Notes: generated by a model from the sequence alone, not told the origin. Shown: positions 45,127 to 54,540, numbered from the stretch's first letter. The stretch: DNA of 64,000 nucleotides from an uncultured Bacteroidales bacterium (GCA_902792435.1 CADAZN010000002.1:62001-126000), one strand, 5' to 3'. Translations and numbers: made by a program.

Positions 45127-46488
45127 CTGCTTCAGCATCTCGATTGCGACATCGAGGGTGTAGCTCTGCTGAGCGCCTGTTGCCATGTCCTTGATAGAGA
45201 TAGTGCCCGATGTGAGCTCGCTCTCACCTACCATAGCAACATAAGGCGTGCCCTTGGCGTTGGCGTAGTTCATTTGCTTCTTCATCTTTGCGGGCTCAGG
45301 ATAAAGCTCGCACGAGATTCCAGCAGCACGCAACTGCGACATGTGCTGCAAGCAACATTGCGACTCCTTGTCGCCAAAGTTGATGAATATCACCTTAGTT
45401 GTAGCTATGGTATCGGCTGGATACAAGTCGAGTGTGTTGAGCACATCAAAGATGCGGTCGGCACCAAAGCTGATGCCCACGCCCGAGAGCCCATCCATTC
45501 CAAACACCCCTGTTAGATTGTCGTAACGACCTCCACCGGTGATGCTTCCCATCTCAACGTCAAGAGCCTTGACCTCGAGAATGGTTCCCGTGTAATAGTT
45601 CAAGCCACGAGCAAGCGACACATCTAGCTCCACCTCGCTCTTGAGACCTAACGACTGAGCAGTGCTGAGCACATATTTCAGCTCCTCGATGCCCAGCTGG
45701 CCCACCTGCGATGTTGCCAGCAACGATTCCAGTGTCGATAGCTTCTCTTGGTTGGTTCCGCTCAAGGTGAGCAATGGCCGCAATGTGTCAAGCGCCTGTT
45801 GCGACAAGCCCTTCTGTGCAAGTTCGGCGTTCACGTTATCAAATCCTATCTTGTCAATCTTGTCGATTGCCACTGTGATGTCGACAATCTTGTCGGGGGC
45901 GCCTATCACCTCGGCTATGCCACTTAATATCTTGCGGTTATTGAGCTTGATAACAATGTTGATGCCAAAGCGCTTGAACACCTCATCAATCATCGACACC
46001 AGCTCCACCTCATTTACCAATGAGTCGCTGCCAACCACGTCGGCATCACACTGATAGAACTCACGATAACGGCCACGCTGGGGACGATCGGCGCGCCACA
46101 CGGGCTGGATTTGATAGCGCTTGAAGGGCATTTGTAGGTCGTTGCGATGCTGCACCACATAGCGCGCAAAGGGCACTGTGAGGTCGTAGCGAAGGCCTTT
46201 CTCACTCACCTTTGTAATCAAATGAATGTAGTCTTTGCGTGCCAACAGTTCATCGGGTGCCGACTTCAGGAAGTCACCACTGTTAAGAATCTTGAATAAC
46301 AGTTTGTCACCCTCCTCGCCATATTTACCCATCAACGTCGACAGGTTCTCCATGGCTGGGGTCTCTATTTGTTGAAAACCATAGAGCAGAAACACGCTCT
46401 TAATTGTATCGAAAATATAGTTGCGTTTTGCCATCTCGAGTGGCGAAAAGTCACGCGTACCTTTGGGAATCGATGGTTTCTGTGCCAT
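45124..46488 (-). CDS. hisS: Histidyl-tRNA synthetase
   Basis: Class II synthetase of 454 residues. Motif 2 is [20 protein letters not shown] with QCDADVVG; the histidine-specific motif reads [15 protein letters not shown]; the C-terminal anticodon domain contains [17 protein letters not shown]. The start [16 protein letters not shown] is conserved. A -7 box (TAATTTTG, 46533-46526) lies about 38 bases upstream. The stop codon TGA falls inside the first heptamer of the adjacent array, and no terminator follows. Confidence 0.97.
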   Translation of the reverse strand: MAQKPSIPKGTRDFSPLEMAKRNYIFDTIKSVFLLYGFQQIETPAMENLSTLMGKYGEEGDKLLFKILNSGDFLKSAPDELLARKDYIHLITKVSEKGLRYDLTVPFARYVVQHRNDLQMPFKRYQIQPVWRADRPQRGRYREFYQCDADVVGSDSLVNEVELVSMIDEVFKRFGINIVIKLNNRKILSGIAEVIGAPDKIVDITVAIDKIDKIGFDNVNAELAQKGLSQQALDTLRPLLTLSGTNQEKLSTLESLLATSQVGQLGIEELKYVLSTAQSLGLKSEVELDVSLARGLNYYTGTILEVKALDVEMGSITGGGRYDNLTGVFGMDGLSGVGISFGADRIFDVLNTLDLYPADTIATTKVIFINFGDKESQCCLQHMSQLRAAGISCELYPEPAKMKKQMNYANAKGTPYVAMVGESELTSGTISIKDMATGAQQSYTLDVAIEMLKQ

Positions 46489-46525
46489 TATTTGATTATT
46501 TTTTGAATCTTTTTTCTTGAATTTG

Positions 46526-46533
46526 CAAAATTA
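46526..46533 (-). promoter_or_regulatory. -7 box of hisS
   Basis: The minus strand reads TAATTTTG followed by CAAAT. A T/A-rich stretch takes the -33 position; no clear TTTG was found. Confidence 0.5.
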
Positions 46534-46582
46534 CATAGTTTTTATTTAAAAAAAAAATGTTAATAGTTAAATGTTTATTTTC

Positions 46583-46614
46583 TTTGCCACTTTGAGAAAT
46601 CTTGTGTATATTTG
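46583..46614 (+). promoter_or_regulatory. Promoter of the GNAT-nitroreductase pair
   Basis: TTTG (46583-46586) and TATATTTG (46607-46614) are 20 bases apart; the ATG at 46630 follows after 15 bases. Confidence 0.8.
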
Positions 46615-46629
46615 CCAGAAAAAAGAGAT

Positions 46630-47103
46630 ATGAGAATAAGAAGAGCCGAAAATCGTGACATTCCACGCATTCATGAGCTGCTCACTCAAGTCAACAACGT
46701 TCACGCACAAGGGCGCCCCGACATCTTTAAGAGCGGGAACCGAAAATATACCGATGAGCAACTTGTGGAGATTATTGATAATCAAGATAAAACTCCCATC
46801 TTTGTATTGGTCAATGATGAAGATGTGGTGTTGGGATACTGCTTTAGCATTGTTGAGCAGTTTATCAATGACAATAACCGCACCGACATAAAGACTCTTT
46901 ATATTGATGACCTGTGTGTCGACGAGACTTTTCGCCGCCAGCACATTGCCAAGCGGTTGTTTGACCATGTGACATCCTGGGCACGCAGCAACGGCTTCTA
47001 CAACATCACGCTCAACGTGTGGGAGTGCAATCCAGGGGCAAGAGCCTTCTACGACAAGTGCGGCATGAAACCCCTCAAAACCTATCTCGAAACAATATTA
47101 TGA
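46630..47103 (+). CDS. GNAT-family N-acetyltransferase
   Basis: 157 residues with the acetyl-CoA binding motif in CVDETFRRQHIAKRLFDHV and the C-terminal NPGARAFYDKCGMKP segment typical of GNAT acetyltransferases. The substrate is not recognisable. The ATG at 46630 (MRIRRAENRDIPRIHELL) is chosen over an upstream TTG that lies inside the -7 box. Its stop overlaps the start of the nitroreductase gene in an ATGA junction. Confidence 0.88.
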   Translation: MRIRRAENRDIPRIHELLTQVNNVHAQGRPDIFKSGNRKYTDEQLVEIIDNQDKTPIFVLVNDEDVVLGYCFSIVEQFINDNNRTDIKTLYIDDLCVDETFRRQHIAKRLFDHVTSWARSNGFYNITLNVWECNPGARAFYDKCGMKPLKTYLETIL

Positions 47104-47780
47104 CTATGGACCTAATAGAAGCTATCAAGGCGAGGCATTCGGTGCGTCACTATCTTGACCGTCCTATCGAAGCCGAGAAAATCGAGCGGCTACAACAGCT
47201 CGCCAGCAACTACAACAAGCTGAGCGGGCTCCACATTCAGCTCATAACCAATGAGCCACGCTCCTTTGGCGAGAGCCTGCTAGCGCGCTACGGCAAGTTC
47301 AGCGGTGTGAGCAACTATTTTGCCATGATAGGGAAAAGGGGCGACAACCTCGACGAGACCGTCGGGTATTATGGCGAGAAACTGGTGCTCGAAGCGCAAA
47401 TGATGGGGCTCAACACTTGCTGGGTTGCTCTTTCCTACAAGAAAATCGCCAGCGTTCTGAGCATCGACGAGGATGAGAAACTTGTTTGCCTCATCGCTCT
47501 AGGATATGGAGCCACACAAGGAGTTGATCACAAAAGGAAATCTCCCGACAAAGTAAGCCTCATCGACGTGAAAACTGCTCCGCAGTGGTACAAGCAGGGA
47601 GTGGCGTGCGCACTACTCGCTCCCACCGCTATCAACCAGCAGAAGTTCAAATTTGCAATCACCGCCTCAGGCACCGTGAAAGCCAAGGCTGGCCTGGGGC
47701 CCTATGCAAAGATTGACCTAGGCATTGTAAAATATCACTTCGAAATAGGAGCGGGAATCAACAATTTCACGTGGGAATAA
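47100..47780 (+). CDS. Nitroreductase family protein
   Basis: Flavin-dependent oxidoreductase-like protein of 226 residues. IKARHSVRHYLDRPIEAEKIERL at the N-terminus is the family start (flavin phosphate-binding Arg/Ser), and the middle part MMGLNTCWVALSY with LIALGYGATQG matches the fold. The C-terminus is longer than in small nitroreductases (APTAINQQKFKFAI, GLGPYAKIDLGIVKYH), fitting the group of TM1586-like proteins. Start set at the ATGA overlap with the GNAT; an ATG two codons later is possible. Confidence 0.85.
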   Translation: MTMDLIEAIKARHSVRHYLDRPIEAEKIERLQQLASNYNKLSGLHIQLITNEPRSFGESLLARYGKFSGVSNYFAMIGKRGDNLDETVGYYGEKLVLEAQMMGLNTCWVALSYKKIASVLSIDEDEKLVCLIALGYGATQGVDHKRKSPDKVSLIDVKTAPQWYKQGVACALLAPTAINQQKFKFAITASGTVKAKAGLGPYAKIDLGIVKYHFEIGAGINNFTWE

Positions 47781-47837
47781 TGTGTTGACACTTGAGCTGA
47801 TAAACCATTTTTTGAATCAAAAGTAGTGACAATTTAA

Positions 47838-47856
47838 TAATTTTGCACTAATTTTG
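47838..47856 (+). promoter_or_regulatory. Tandem -7 boxes upstream of the LicC-like fusion gene
   Basis: TAATTTTGCA occurs twice, 11 bases apart (TAATTTTG at 47838-47845 and 47849-47856). A TTTG at 47811 serves the first with a 23-base spacer, longer than usual. The ATG at 47895 is 38 bases past the second. Confidence 0.55.
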
Positions 47857-47894
47857 CATAAACGATTTTTTTCACGAAATAACATTTATACACG

Positions 47895-49706
47895 ATGCAA
47901 GCGATAATACTGGCAGCCGGCATGGGTCGCCGATTGGGCGAGCTCACTCAGGGAAACACTAAGTGCATGATCAAGGTCAACGGGGTGCGCCTCATCGATC
48001 GAATGCTCACGCAGCTGTGTGCGCTCAACCTCAATCGCGTGGTGATTGTGGCAGGCTACAAGGGCAAAGAACTTGTGGAGCACATAGGTGACCGATACAA
48101 CGACAGGCTCAAGATAGAGTGGGCCTGGAACCCAGTGTATGACAAGACCAATAACATCTACTCGCTCTCGATTGTTAAGCAACAATTGCAAGAAGATGAC
48201 ACATTGCTCATTGAGAGCGACCTGATTTTTGATGACAAGATGTTCAGCATGATCCTCGCCAACCCCTACCCCAACCTGGCACTCGTTGCTAAATATGAGA
48301 CCTGGATGGATGGAACCATGGTGTGCATCGACAGCGACAACAACATCGTGAACTTCGTGCCCCGCAAGGCCTTCAACTATGACGAAGTCGACAGCTACTA
48401 CAAAACTGTCAACATCTACAAGTTCAGCCGCGAGTTCAGCGAGAGAGTATATGTGCCATTCCTCGACGCCTATTGCCGCGTGATGGGCAATAACGAGTAC
48501 TACGAACAAGTGCTACGCGTAATCACTTTGCTCGACAAGGCCGAGCTCAAAGCGCTGCCTATTGGCAACGAGCGATGGTATGAGATTGACGACGTGCAGG
48601 ACCTCGACATAGCTGAGAACATCTTTGCCAGCGAACATGAGAGGCTGGGCAAGTTCAACAAGCGCTATGGCGGCTACTGGCGATTCCCCAAGATGCTCGA
48701 CTATTGCTACCTCGTGAACCCCTTCTTCCCGCCCAAGCGCATGAAAGACGAACTGCGCGCCAACTTCGACGTGCTGCTAACGCAGTATCCTTCAGGGATG
48801 CAGGTAAACGCGCTGCTGGCTGGCAAGTATTTTGGAATCAGGCAGGAGATGGCAGTAGCGGGCAATGGTGCTGCCGAGCTTATCAAGACGTTGATGGCAA
48901 GTCTGGAGGGGAAAATGGGCGTGGTGCTGCCCACCTTTGAGGAATATCCTAACCGCGTTGAACGCTCAAGGCTTGTGACTTTCGCCCCTGACAATGCCGA
49001 CCTGCGTTACACAGCCAGCGACCTCATGCATTACTTTGAAGACAAAGAAATAAGAACCCTGCTACTAGTCAATCCAGATAACCCCTCGGGCAATTTTATA
49101 CCTAAGAACGAGATTCTTGAGCTAGCCATGTGGTGCAAGAACCGTGGCATGAGGCTCGTTGTAGACGAATCATTTGTCGATTTTGCCGACGATTATGCCA
49201 CCAGCTCCTTGCTCAAGAACGAGATTCTGCTGCAACACCCCAACTTGGTGGTTATGAAGAGCATCAGCAAGAGCTATGGCGTGCCGGGTCTGCGACTTGG
49301 CGTTATGGCCAGCAGCGACGTGGAGCTAATTGCTCACGCCAAGAAAGATGTTGCAATTTGGAACATCAACTCCTTCGCCGAGTTCTACATGCAAATTTTC
49401 AATAAGTACGAGCAATTCTACAAAGCTGCATGTGCCAAATTCATCGAGGAGCGCAAGCGCTTTAAGTCCGAGCTGAGCAAGATTCATTATCTAAGGGTAA
49501 TCCCGTCGCAAGCCAATTACTTCCTTTGCGAGGTGACCGATGGCTTTACGGCAAGTGAACTCACCCAGATTCTCCTGAACCGCCACAATATCCTCATCAA
49601 GGATTGTAGCAACAAGACCAGTCTTGAAGGCAAGAACTATGTACGCATCGCCATTCGCAACACCGACGACAACAACAAGTTAATTCAAGCACTACTCTCA
49701 CTATGA
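47895..49706 (+). CDS. Fusion of a LicC-like nucleotidyltransferase and a CobD/HisC-like PLP enzyme
   Basis: 603 residues. Residues 1-245 are a LicC-type NTP transferase: IILAAGMGRRLGELTQGNTK for nucleotide binding, TNNIYSLSIV, SDLIFDD for metal, and YEIDDVQDLDIAENIF, which aligns with the end of LicC. Residues from about 255 to 603 are a fold-type I PLP enzyme: a YGGYWRF start and LVNPFFPP like CobD/HisC proteins, NPDNPSG (393-399), DESF (424-427), and the PLP lysine in SISKSYG (Lys459), then LRLGVM. LicC-transaminase fusions are known in phosphonate tailoring (PntC); a CobD-like half could instead decarboxylate an amino-acid phosphate. Its stop overlaps the next start in ATGA. Confidence 0.85.
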   Translation: MQAIILAAGMGRRLGELTQGNTKCMIKVNGVRLIDRMLTQLCALNLNRVVIVAGYKGKELVEHIGDRYNDRLKIEWAWNPVYDKTNNIYSLSIVKQQLQEDDTLLIESDLIFDDKMFSMILANPYPNLALVAKYETWMDGTMVCIDSDNNIVNFVPRKAFNYDEVDSYYKTVNIYKFSREFSERVYVPFLDAYCRVMGNNEYYEQVLRVITLLDKAELKALPIGNERWYEIDDVQDLDIAENIFASEHERLGKFNKRYGGYWRFPKMLDYCYLVNPFFPPKRMKDELRANFDVLLTQYPSGMQVNALLAGKYFGIRQEMAVAGNGAAELIKTLMASLEGKMGVVLPTFEEYPNRVERSRLVTFAPDNADLRYTASDLMHYFEDKEIRTLLLVNPDNPSGNFIPKNEILELAMWCKNRGMRLVVDESFVDFADDYATSSLLKNEILLQHPNLVVMKSISKSYGVPGLRLGVMASSDVELIAHAKKDVAIWNINSFAEFYMQIFNKYEQFYKAACAKFIEERKRFKSELSKIHYLRVIPSQANYFLCEVTDGFTASELTQILLNRHNILIKDCSNKTSLEGKNYVRIAIRNTDDNNKLIQALLSL

Positions 49707-50728
49707 TAAATATTTGCATCTGCGGTGGCGGTTCACTTGGCCACACCATTGCTGGTTTTGTCGCTTCGCAAAAAGATTACAATGTTAGTGTCTTGACTCG
49801 TAGCCCGCACCGATGGAGTAAATCGATTGAAATCACCGATTTGAACAACAAGCATTTTATAGGGGAATTATCATGTGTTACCGATAACCCTTCGTTAGTT
49901 GTTTCTAATGCTGATATTGTACTGCTGTGCCTGCCAGGTCCTGCTATTAAAGATGTTCTGAAAAAGATAAGGCCATATCTAAACAATAACACTTTTGTTG
50001 GAACTGTAGTGTCGAGTACTGGCTTTTTCTTTATGGCCACTCAACTTCTGCCATGTGACATACCTATTTTTGGGTTCCAGCGTGTGCCGTTTATTGCCCG
50101 TGTCAAAGAATATGGTAAAAGTGCCAACTTATTAGGTTATAAACCAAGTCTTAGCGTTGCTATTGAACACTCATCCTATGAAAAAAAGCGAGAGTTGGCA
50201 TTGTTGCTTGAGCGCATTTTCAACGTCCCTATAAAATTGTTAAGCAGTCATTATGAGGTGAGTCTCACCAACAGCAATCCACTGCTTCACACCTCTCGAA
50301 TTTATACTCTTTGGAAAGACTGGAAGCCAGGCATCAAGTATGACCACTGTCCGCTATTTTATGCAGATTGGACCATCGAGGCAGCTCATTATTATATTAA
50401 TATGGACCGTGAATTTCAAGCATTGCTCAAGTTGCTTCCAGTAACACAAGGAGCTATTCCTAATGTTCTTGACTACTATGAGAGTCACGATGAGAAATCG
50501 CTATGTGACAAACTCGCCTCTATTCCAGCGTTCAAAAGTATAATGGCTCCAATGATTGGTAATGATGATGATGGTTATGTGCCAGATTTCAATAGTCGCT
50601 ACTTTACAGAAGATTTTCCTTATGGTCTATATTCTATTGTGAAAGTGGCAAAAGACATTAATTTCTCAACACCTGTAATTGACGAGGTCTTTCAGTGGGG
50701 AATGGACGTAATTGCTCAAAACCAGTAG
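49703..50728 (+). CDS. NAD(P)-dependent octopine/nopaline-dehydrogenase family protein
   Basis: 341 residues. The N-terminal Rossmann motif is ICICGGGSLGHTIAG, followed by ADIVLLCLPGPAI. The C-terminal helical domain carries the family's SRYFTEDFPYGL segment and a possible catalytic histidine in NPLLHTSR. Opine dehydrogenases reductively join an amino group to an alpha-keto acid. It is coupled to the fusion gene by an ATGA overlap but is visibly more AT-rich than that gene, suggesting a different history. Its 3' end overlaps the convergent licD-like gene by 13 bases. The substrate is unknown. Confidence 0.83.
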   Translation: MINICICGGGSLGHTIAGFVASQKDYNVSVLTRSPHRWSKSIEITDLNNKHFIGELSCVTDNPSLVVSNADIVLLCLPGPAIKDVLKKIRPYLNNNTFVGTVVSSTGFFFMATQLLPCDIPIFGFQRVPFIARVKEYGKSANLLGYKPSLSVAIEHSSYEKKRELALLLERIFNVPIKLLSSHYEVSLTNSNPLLHTSRIYTLWKDWKPGIKYDHCPLFYADWTIEAAHYYINMDREFQALLKLLPVTQGAIPNVLDYYESHDEKSLCDKLASIPAFKSIMAPMIGNDDDGYVPDFNSRYFTEDFPYGLYSIVKVAKDINFSTPVIDEVFQWGMDVIAQNQ

Positions 50729-51498
50729 GCTTCAAAATCGTGGTGCACCCGTTTTTCAACAGGAGGCAGAGTCATGTAATCGCCATAAGTCTTCTCAAGA
50801 TATTCCTTGTAGCCCACCATCGTCTTATAGTTTTTGCCCTCAAAAAGGATGTCGACATCGCTCGAAATGCAGCTCGATGAGAAACACCCTTCAATGCCAG
50901 GACCAGCCTCGGTCATGTTGCACACTAGCGATGATGGCTTGTTGTGAGCAATCAGTCTGTCGAGTTCATTGTTGATGCTTTTAACGCTCCTTGGCCAATG
51001 TTTATAAACAATATAGGCCCATCGAGAGTATAATGGGTTATTGTGAGATATTTTGCACCGCCTTATCTTGTTGAGAAACCTCTTGCGCTTGAAAACTTTC
51101 TGCCTAACCGACAAATCTTCGCTCACATAATCAACCGGAAACACATCGACATAAACCCCTATTTCAAAGCCGGGAGTTTCTTGCTCCACCACCCTTGTTT
51201 TAGTATCTACAACTTTAGCAAAAGTGTAGTAGTAATTCGCTTCGGTGCGTGGGTTGATAACATAATATCTTCCCGACTCGCTACTGAATTTCGCAAGAAA
51301 CTGCTCATAACTCTCGCGAGGCATATACAAGTCGATGTCGTCGTCCCATGGAATATATCCTTGATGGCGCACAGCTCCAAGCAGTGTGCCGCTCGAAAGA
51401 AAATAGATGATGCCTTCACGCTGGCAAAACTCATGAATCTCGTCAAGTATCGAAATCTGTATCGACCTCAATTCGGTAATATCGGTTATTCGTCTCAT
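50716..51498 (-). CDS. LicD-family phosphotransferase
   Basis: LicD proteins transfer phosphocholine or similar groups from CDP-carriers to surface glycans. The signature is clear: FLSSGTLLGAVRHQGYIPWDDDIDLYMPR, with the nucleotidyltransferase-fold acidic residues, then IGVYVDVFPVDYV. The ATG at 51498 (MRRITDITELRS) is preferred, because TAACTTTG at 51514-51507 would place the transcript start after the upstream ATG at 51528. It converges on the opine-dehydrogenase-like gene and probably uses what the fusion protein activates. Confidence 0.87.
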   Translation of the reverse strand: MRRITDITELRSIQISILDEIHEFCQREGIIYFLSSGTLLGAVRHQGYIPWDDDIDLYMPRESYEQFLAKFSSESGRYYVINPRTEANYYYTFAKVVDTKTRVVEQETPGFEIGVYVDVFPVDYVSEDLSVRQKVFKRKRFLNKIRRCKISHNNPLYSRWAYIVYKHWPRSVKSINNELDRLIAHNKPSSLVCNMTEAGPGIEGCFSSSCISSDVDILFEGKNYKTMVGYKEYLEKTYGDYMTLPPVEKRVHHDFEAYWF

Positions 51499-51506
51499 AG
51501 TCTCTG

Positions 51507-51536
51507 CAAAGTTAGTCTTTTTATCCATTATTTCAA
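51507..51536 (-). promoter_or_regulatory. Promoter of the LicD gene
   Basis: On the minus strand TTG (51536-51534) and TAACTTTG (51514-51507) are 19 bases apart, followed by the ATG at 51498 after eight bases. Confidence 0.65.
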
Positions 51537-51578
51537 CAAAAAAATGTGATGATAATTGTAAAAAAATGTTGTTTATTT

Positions 51579-51609
51579 TTTGTAATGCGCCTAAAATGAT
51601 ATATATTTG
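51579..51609 (+). promoter_or_regulatory. Promoter of gpmI
   Basis: TTTG (51579-51582) and TATATTTG (51602-51609) are 19 bases apart, leaving a leader of about 60 nt. Confidence 0.82.
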
Positions 51610-51675
51610 CAGTCCTAATAAAGTTTTATTAAGGAAAGATAAATTGAAGTTCTAAACTTAAATTTACCTAATTTG

Positions 51676-53193
51676 ATGAGTAACAGAGCATTATTAATAA
51701 TCCTTGACGGTTGGGGCATTGGCGACCACTCTAAGAGTGATGCCATTTTCTCAACACCAACCCCCTATTGGGACTACTTGATGGAAACTTTTCCACACAG
51801 TCAGCTCCAAGCCAGCGGTGAAAATGTTGGTTTACCCGATGGACAGATGGGCAATAGCGAAGTTGGACACCTCAACATAGGCGGCGGACGTGTTGTCTAT
51901 CAAGATCTCGTCAAGATTAATAAAGCCATTAAGGACAAGTCTATCCTTGAGAATCCTGAAATCGTCAATGCGTTCAATTATGCCAAAGAGAATGGCAAAG
52001 CTATGCATTTCATGGGATTAACAAGTGATGGCGGTGTTCATAGCTCACTAGACCATTTGTTTGCCTTATGCGACATTGCACATGATTATGAGTTGAAGGA
52101 TGTTTTCATCCACTGCTTCATGGATGGCCGCGACACCGACCCTGAGAGCGGAAAAGGTTTTGTCGGCCAGCTTGAAGAGCATTGCGCCAAGAGTTCAGGA
52201 GTGGTTGCTACTGTTACAGGACGCTATTATGCAATGGATCGCGATAAGCGATGGGAACGCATCAAGATGGCCTATGACCAGCTGGTTCATGGCGAAGGCC
52301 GTAAGAGCGACAATATGGTTCAAGCCATACAAGAATCATATGACGAGGGCGTTACCGACGAGTTTATCAAACCCATTGTAAACTCAACTGTTGATGGCCG
52401 CATCAAAGATGGAGATGTTGTAATCTTCTTTAATTTCCGTAATGACCGAGCCAAGGAGTTGACAATCGTTCTCACTCAACAAGACATGCCAGAAGTTGGG
52501 ATGACCACCATTCCCAACCTACAATATTACTGCATGACGCCTTACGATGCTTCATTCACTGGAGTGCATGTTATCTTCAAGAAAGACAATGTTGACAACA
52601 CTCTAGCACAATATCTTGCATCACAAGGTAAGCGACAGCTACATATTGCCGAGACCGAAAAATATGCTCACGTCACTTTCTTCTTCAACGGCGGTCGTGA
52701 GGAGCCTTTTGAGAACGAAGATAGAATTCTTGTTCCTTCGCCCAAAGTGGCTACCTATGACCTCAAGCCTGAAATGAGCGCCTACGAAGTAAAAGACAAG
52801 CTGATTGAAGCAATCAAAGAAACTAAGTATGACTTTATTGTAGTGAACTATGCTAACGGCGACATGGTAGGTCACACAGGTGTTTATGACGCCATTGTGA
52901 AAGCTGTTGAGACCATCGACAACTGCCTGCACGACACCGTGGAAGCTGCCAAGGAGGCTAATTATGAGATCATCATCATTGCCGATCATGGCAACTGCGA
53001 TAATGCTATCAACAAGGACGGCACCCCCAACACTGCCCATTCACTCAATCCAGTACCATTCATCTTTGTAAGCAACAACAAGAATGCTACTGTGAATGAT
53101 GGTAGACTTGCCGATGTCGCTCCATCGATACTACAAATTATGGAACTAGCCCAACCAACCGACATGACAGGAACCGGGCTCATTAATAAGTAA
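51676..53193 (+). CDS. gpmI: 2,3-bisphosphoglycerate-independent phosphoglycerate mutase
   Basis: Glycolytic enzyme interconverting 3- and 2-phosphoglycerate. ILDGWGIG, the catalytic serine region [31 protein letters not shown] and the metal-binding [10 protein letters not shown] are all present; length 505 fits. The ATG at 51676 (MSNRALLII) is taken; a TTG just before it is unlikely. The gene has its own promoter and terminator. Confidence 0.97.
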   Translation: MSNRALLIILDGWGIGDHSKSDAIFSTPTPYWDYLMETFPHSQLQASGENVGLPDGQMGNSEVGHLNIGGGRVVYQDLVKINKAIKDKSILENPEIVNAFNYAKENGKAMHFMGLTSDGGVHSSLDHLFALCDIAHDYELKDVFIHCFMDGRDTDPESGKGFVGQLEEHCAKSSGVVATVTGRYYAMDRDKRWERIKMAYDQLVHGEGRKSDNMVQAIQESYDEGVTDEFIKPIVNSTVDGRIKDGDVVIFFNFRNDRAKELTIVLTQQDMPEVGMTTIPNLQYYCMTPYDASFTGVHVIFKKDNVDNTLAQYLASQGKRQLHIAETEKYAHVTFFFNGGREEPFENEDRILVPSPKVATYDLKPEMSAYEVKDKLIEAIKETKYDFIVVNYANGDMVGHTGVYDAIVKAVETIDNCLHDTVEAAKEANYEIIIIADHGNCDNAINKDGTPNTAHSLNPVPFIFVSNNKNATVNDGRLADVAPSILQIMELAQPTDMTGTGLINK

Positions 53194-53252
53194 GATAATT
53201 TTTCATTAAATACACAACACATTTTTTTCATTTCATATACTCGTTTTACTAT

Positions 53253-53293
53253 GATGACTCAACGCAGTGAATGCATTGGGTCATCTCTTTTTT
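53253..53293 (+). terminator. Intrinsic terminator of gpmI
   Basis: GATGACTCAA (53253-53262) pairs with TTGGGTCATC (53276-53285), with one G-T pair, followed by TCTTTTTT. Confidence 0.88.
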
Positions 53294-53355
53294 AGAATGT
53301 TAACACTAGCTCTCAGTTTATTGGCCTTCTCAAGGGAGGAATTGATGTAAATAAA

Positions 53356-53387
53356 TTTGGCAGTTCATTTTGGTTGTTGTAATTTTG
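53356..53387 (+). promoter_or_regulatory. Promoter of tgt
   Basis: TTTG (53356-53359) and TAATTTTG (53380-53387) are 20 bases apart; ATG at 53407. Confidence 0.8.
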
Positions 53388-53406
53388 CACTATAATTTGG
53401 ATAACT

Positions 53407-54537
53407 ATGGACTACAAAGTAGTAGCAACAAATAATGACAGTAAAGCTCGTGCCGGAGTGATAACTACCGACCATGGAGAGATTATGACCCCTATCTTCA
53501 TGCCTGTTGGCACGGTTGGCTCGGTAAAAGCTGTTCACATGAGTGAACTGCGCGACGACATCAAGGCACAAATCATTTTGGGCAACACCTATCACCTGTA
53601 CTTGCGTCCAGGCATGGACATTATTGAACGTGCAGGTGGATTGCACAAGTTCAACAGCTGGGATCGCCCCATTTTAACCGACAGTGGCGGATTTCAGGTC
53701 TTCTCCCTCAGCGAGAACCGCAAGCTAAAAGAAGAAGGTGTCACATTTCGAAGCCATATTGATGGTTCGAAACATCTTTTCACACCCGAGAAGGTTGTTG
53801 ACATCCAACGAAGCATAGGCAGCGACATTATGATGGCTCTCGATGAATGCCCGCCAGGAACAAGTGACTACCGTTATTCCGAGAAATCACTCAGGTTGAC
53901 CCAACATTGGTTAGAGCGCGGATGGAAACACTTCAAAGAAACACAGCCTCGCTATGGACATAGCCAAGCATTCTTCCCAATTGTTCAGGGTTGTACCTAT
54001 ACCGACTTGCGTCAAGATGCAGCAAAGCATGTCGCCGATTTGGGAGCTGAAGGTAACGCAATTGGCGGACTTGCCGTTGGCGAACCTGTTGAAGTCATGT
54101 ATGATATGATAGAGGTCGTCAACGAAATCCTCCCCGAGGATCGTCCTCGATACCTGATGGGAGTAGGCACACCTGCCAATATTCTTGAAGCTATCGATCG
54201 TGGTGTTGACATGATGGACTGTGTGATGCCAACACGCAACGGCCGAAACGGTATGCTATTTACGCAGCATGGAATCATGAACATGCGCAACAAGAAATGG
54301 GCCGACGATTTCACCCCTTTACAAGAAGATGGCGCATCGATTGTTGACCATGTTTATAGTAAAGCTTACGTTCGCCACCTATTCATCGCTAACGAGCTAC
54401 TAGCAATGCAAATTGCCAGTATCCACAACCTAGCATTCTACCTGTGGTTAGTTACCGAAGCTCGCAACCACATTATTTCTGGAGACTTCAAAACATGGAA
54501 GACATCAATGATAGAAAGAGTAACTAGGAGACTTTAA
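53407..54537 (+). CDS. tgt: Queuine tRNA-ribosyltransferase (tRNA-guanine transglycosylase)
   Basis: Exchanges guanine-34 for a queuine precursor in GUN-anticodon tRNAs. ILTDSGGFQVFSLS, IGGLAVGEP and MDCVMPTRNGRNGMLFT (nucleophile and substrate-binding residues) are intact; 376 residues is normal. The C-terminal zinc motif CxCxxC found in most bacterial enzymes is missing: the segment between DFTPL and YSKAYVRHL (54312-54368) has no cysteine, although the later His in ASIHNLAFYLWL remains. The permease gene follows three bases after its stop. Confidence 0.95.
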   Translation: MDYKVVATNNDSKARAGVITTDHGEIMTPIFMPVGTVGSVKAVHMSELRDDIKAQIILGNTYHLYLRPGMDIIERAGGLHKFNSWDRPILTDSGGFQVFSLSENRKLKEEGVTFRSHIDGSKHLFTPEKVVDIQRSIGSDIMMALDECPPGTSDYRYSEKSLRLTQHWLERGWKHFKETQPRYGHSQAFFPIVQGCTYTDLRQDAAKHVADLGAEGNAIGGLAVGEPVEVMYDMIEVVNEILPEDRPRYLMGVGTPANILEAIDRGVDMMDCVMPTRNGRNGMLFTQHGIMNMRNKKWADDFTPLQEDGASIVDHVYSKAYVRHLFIANELLAMQIASIHNLAFYLWLVTEARNHIISGDFKTWKTSMIERVTRRL

Positions 54538-54540
54538 ACA

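Noticed and set aside
51499..51528. Upstream ATG for LicD at 51528
   Set aside because: A consensus -7 box at 51514-51507 would start the transcript inside this extension; the ATG at 51498 fits the promoter and the domain start.
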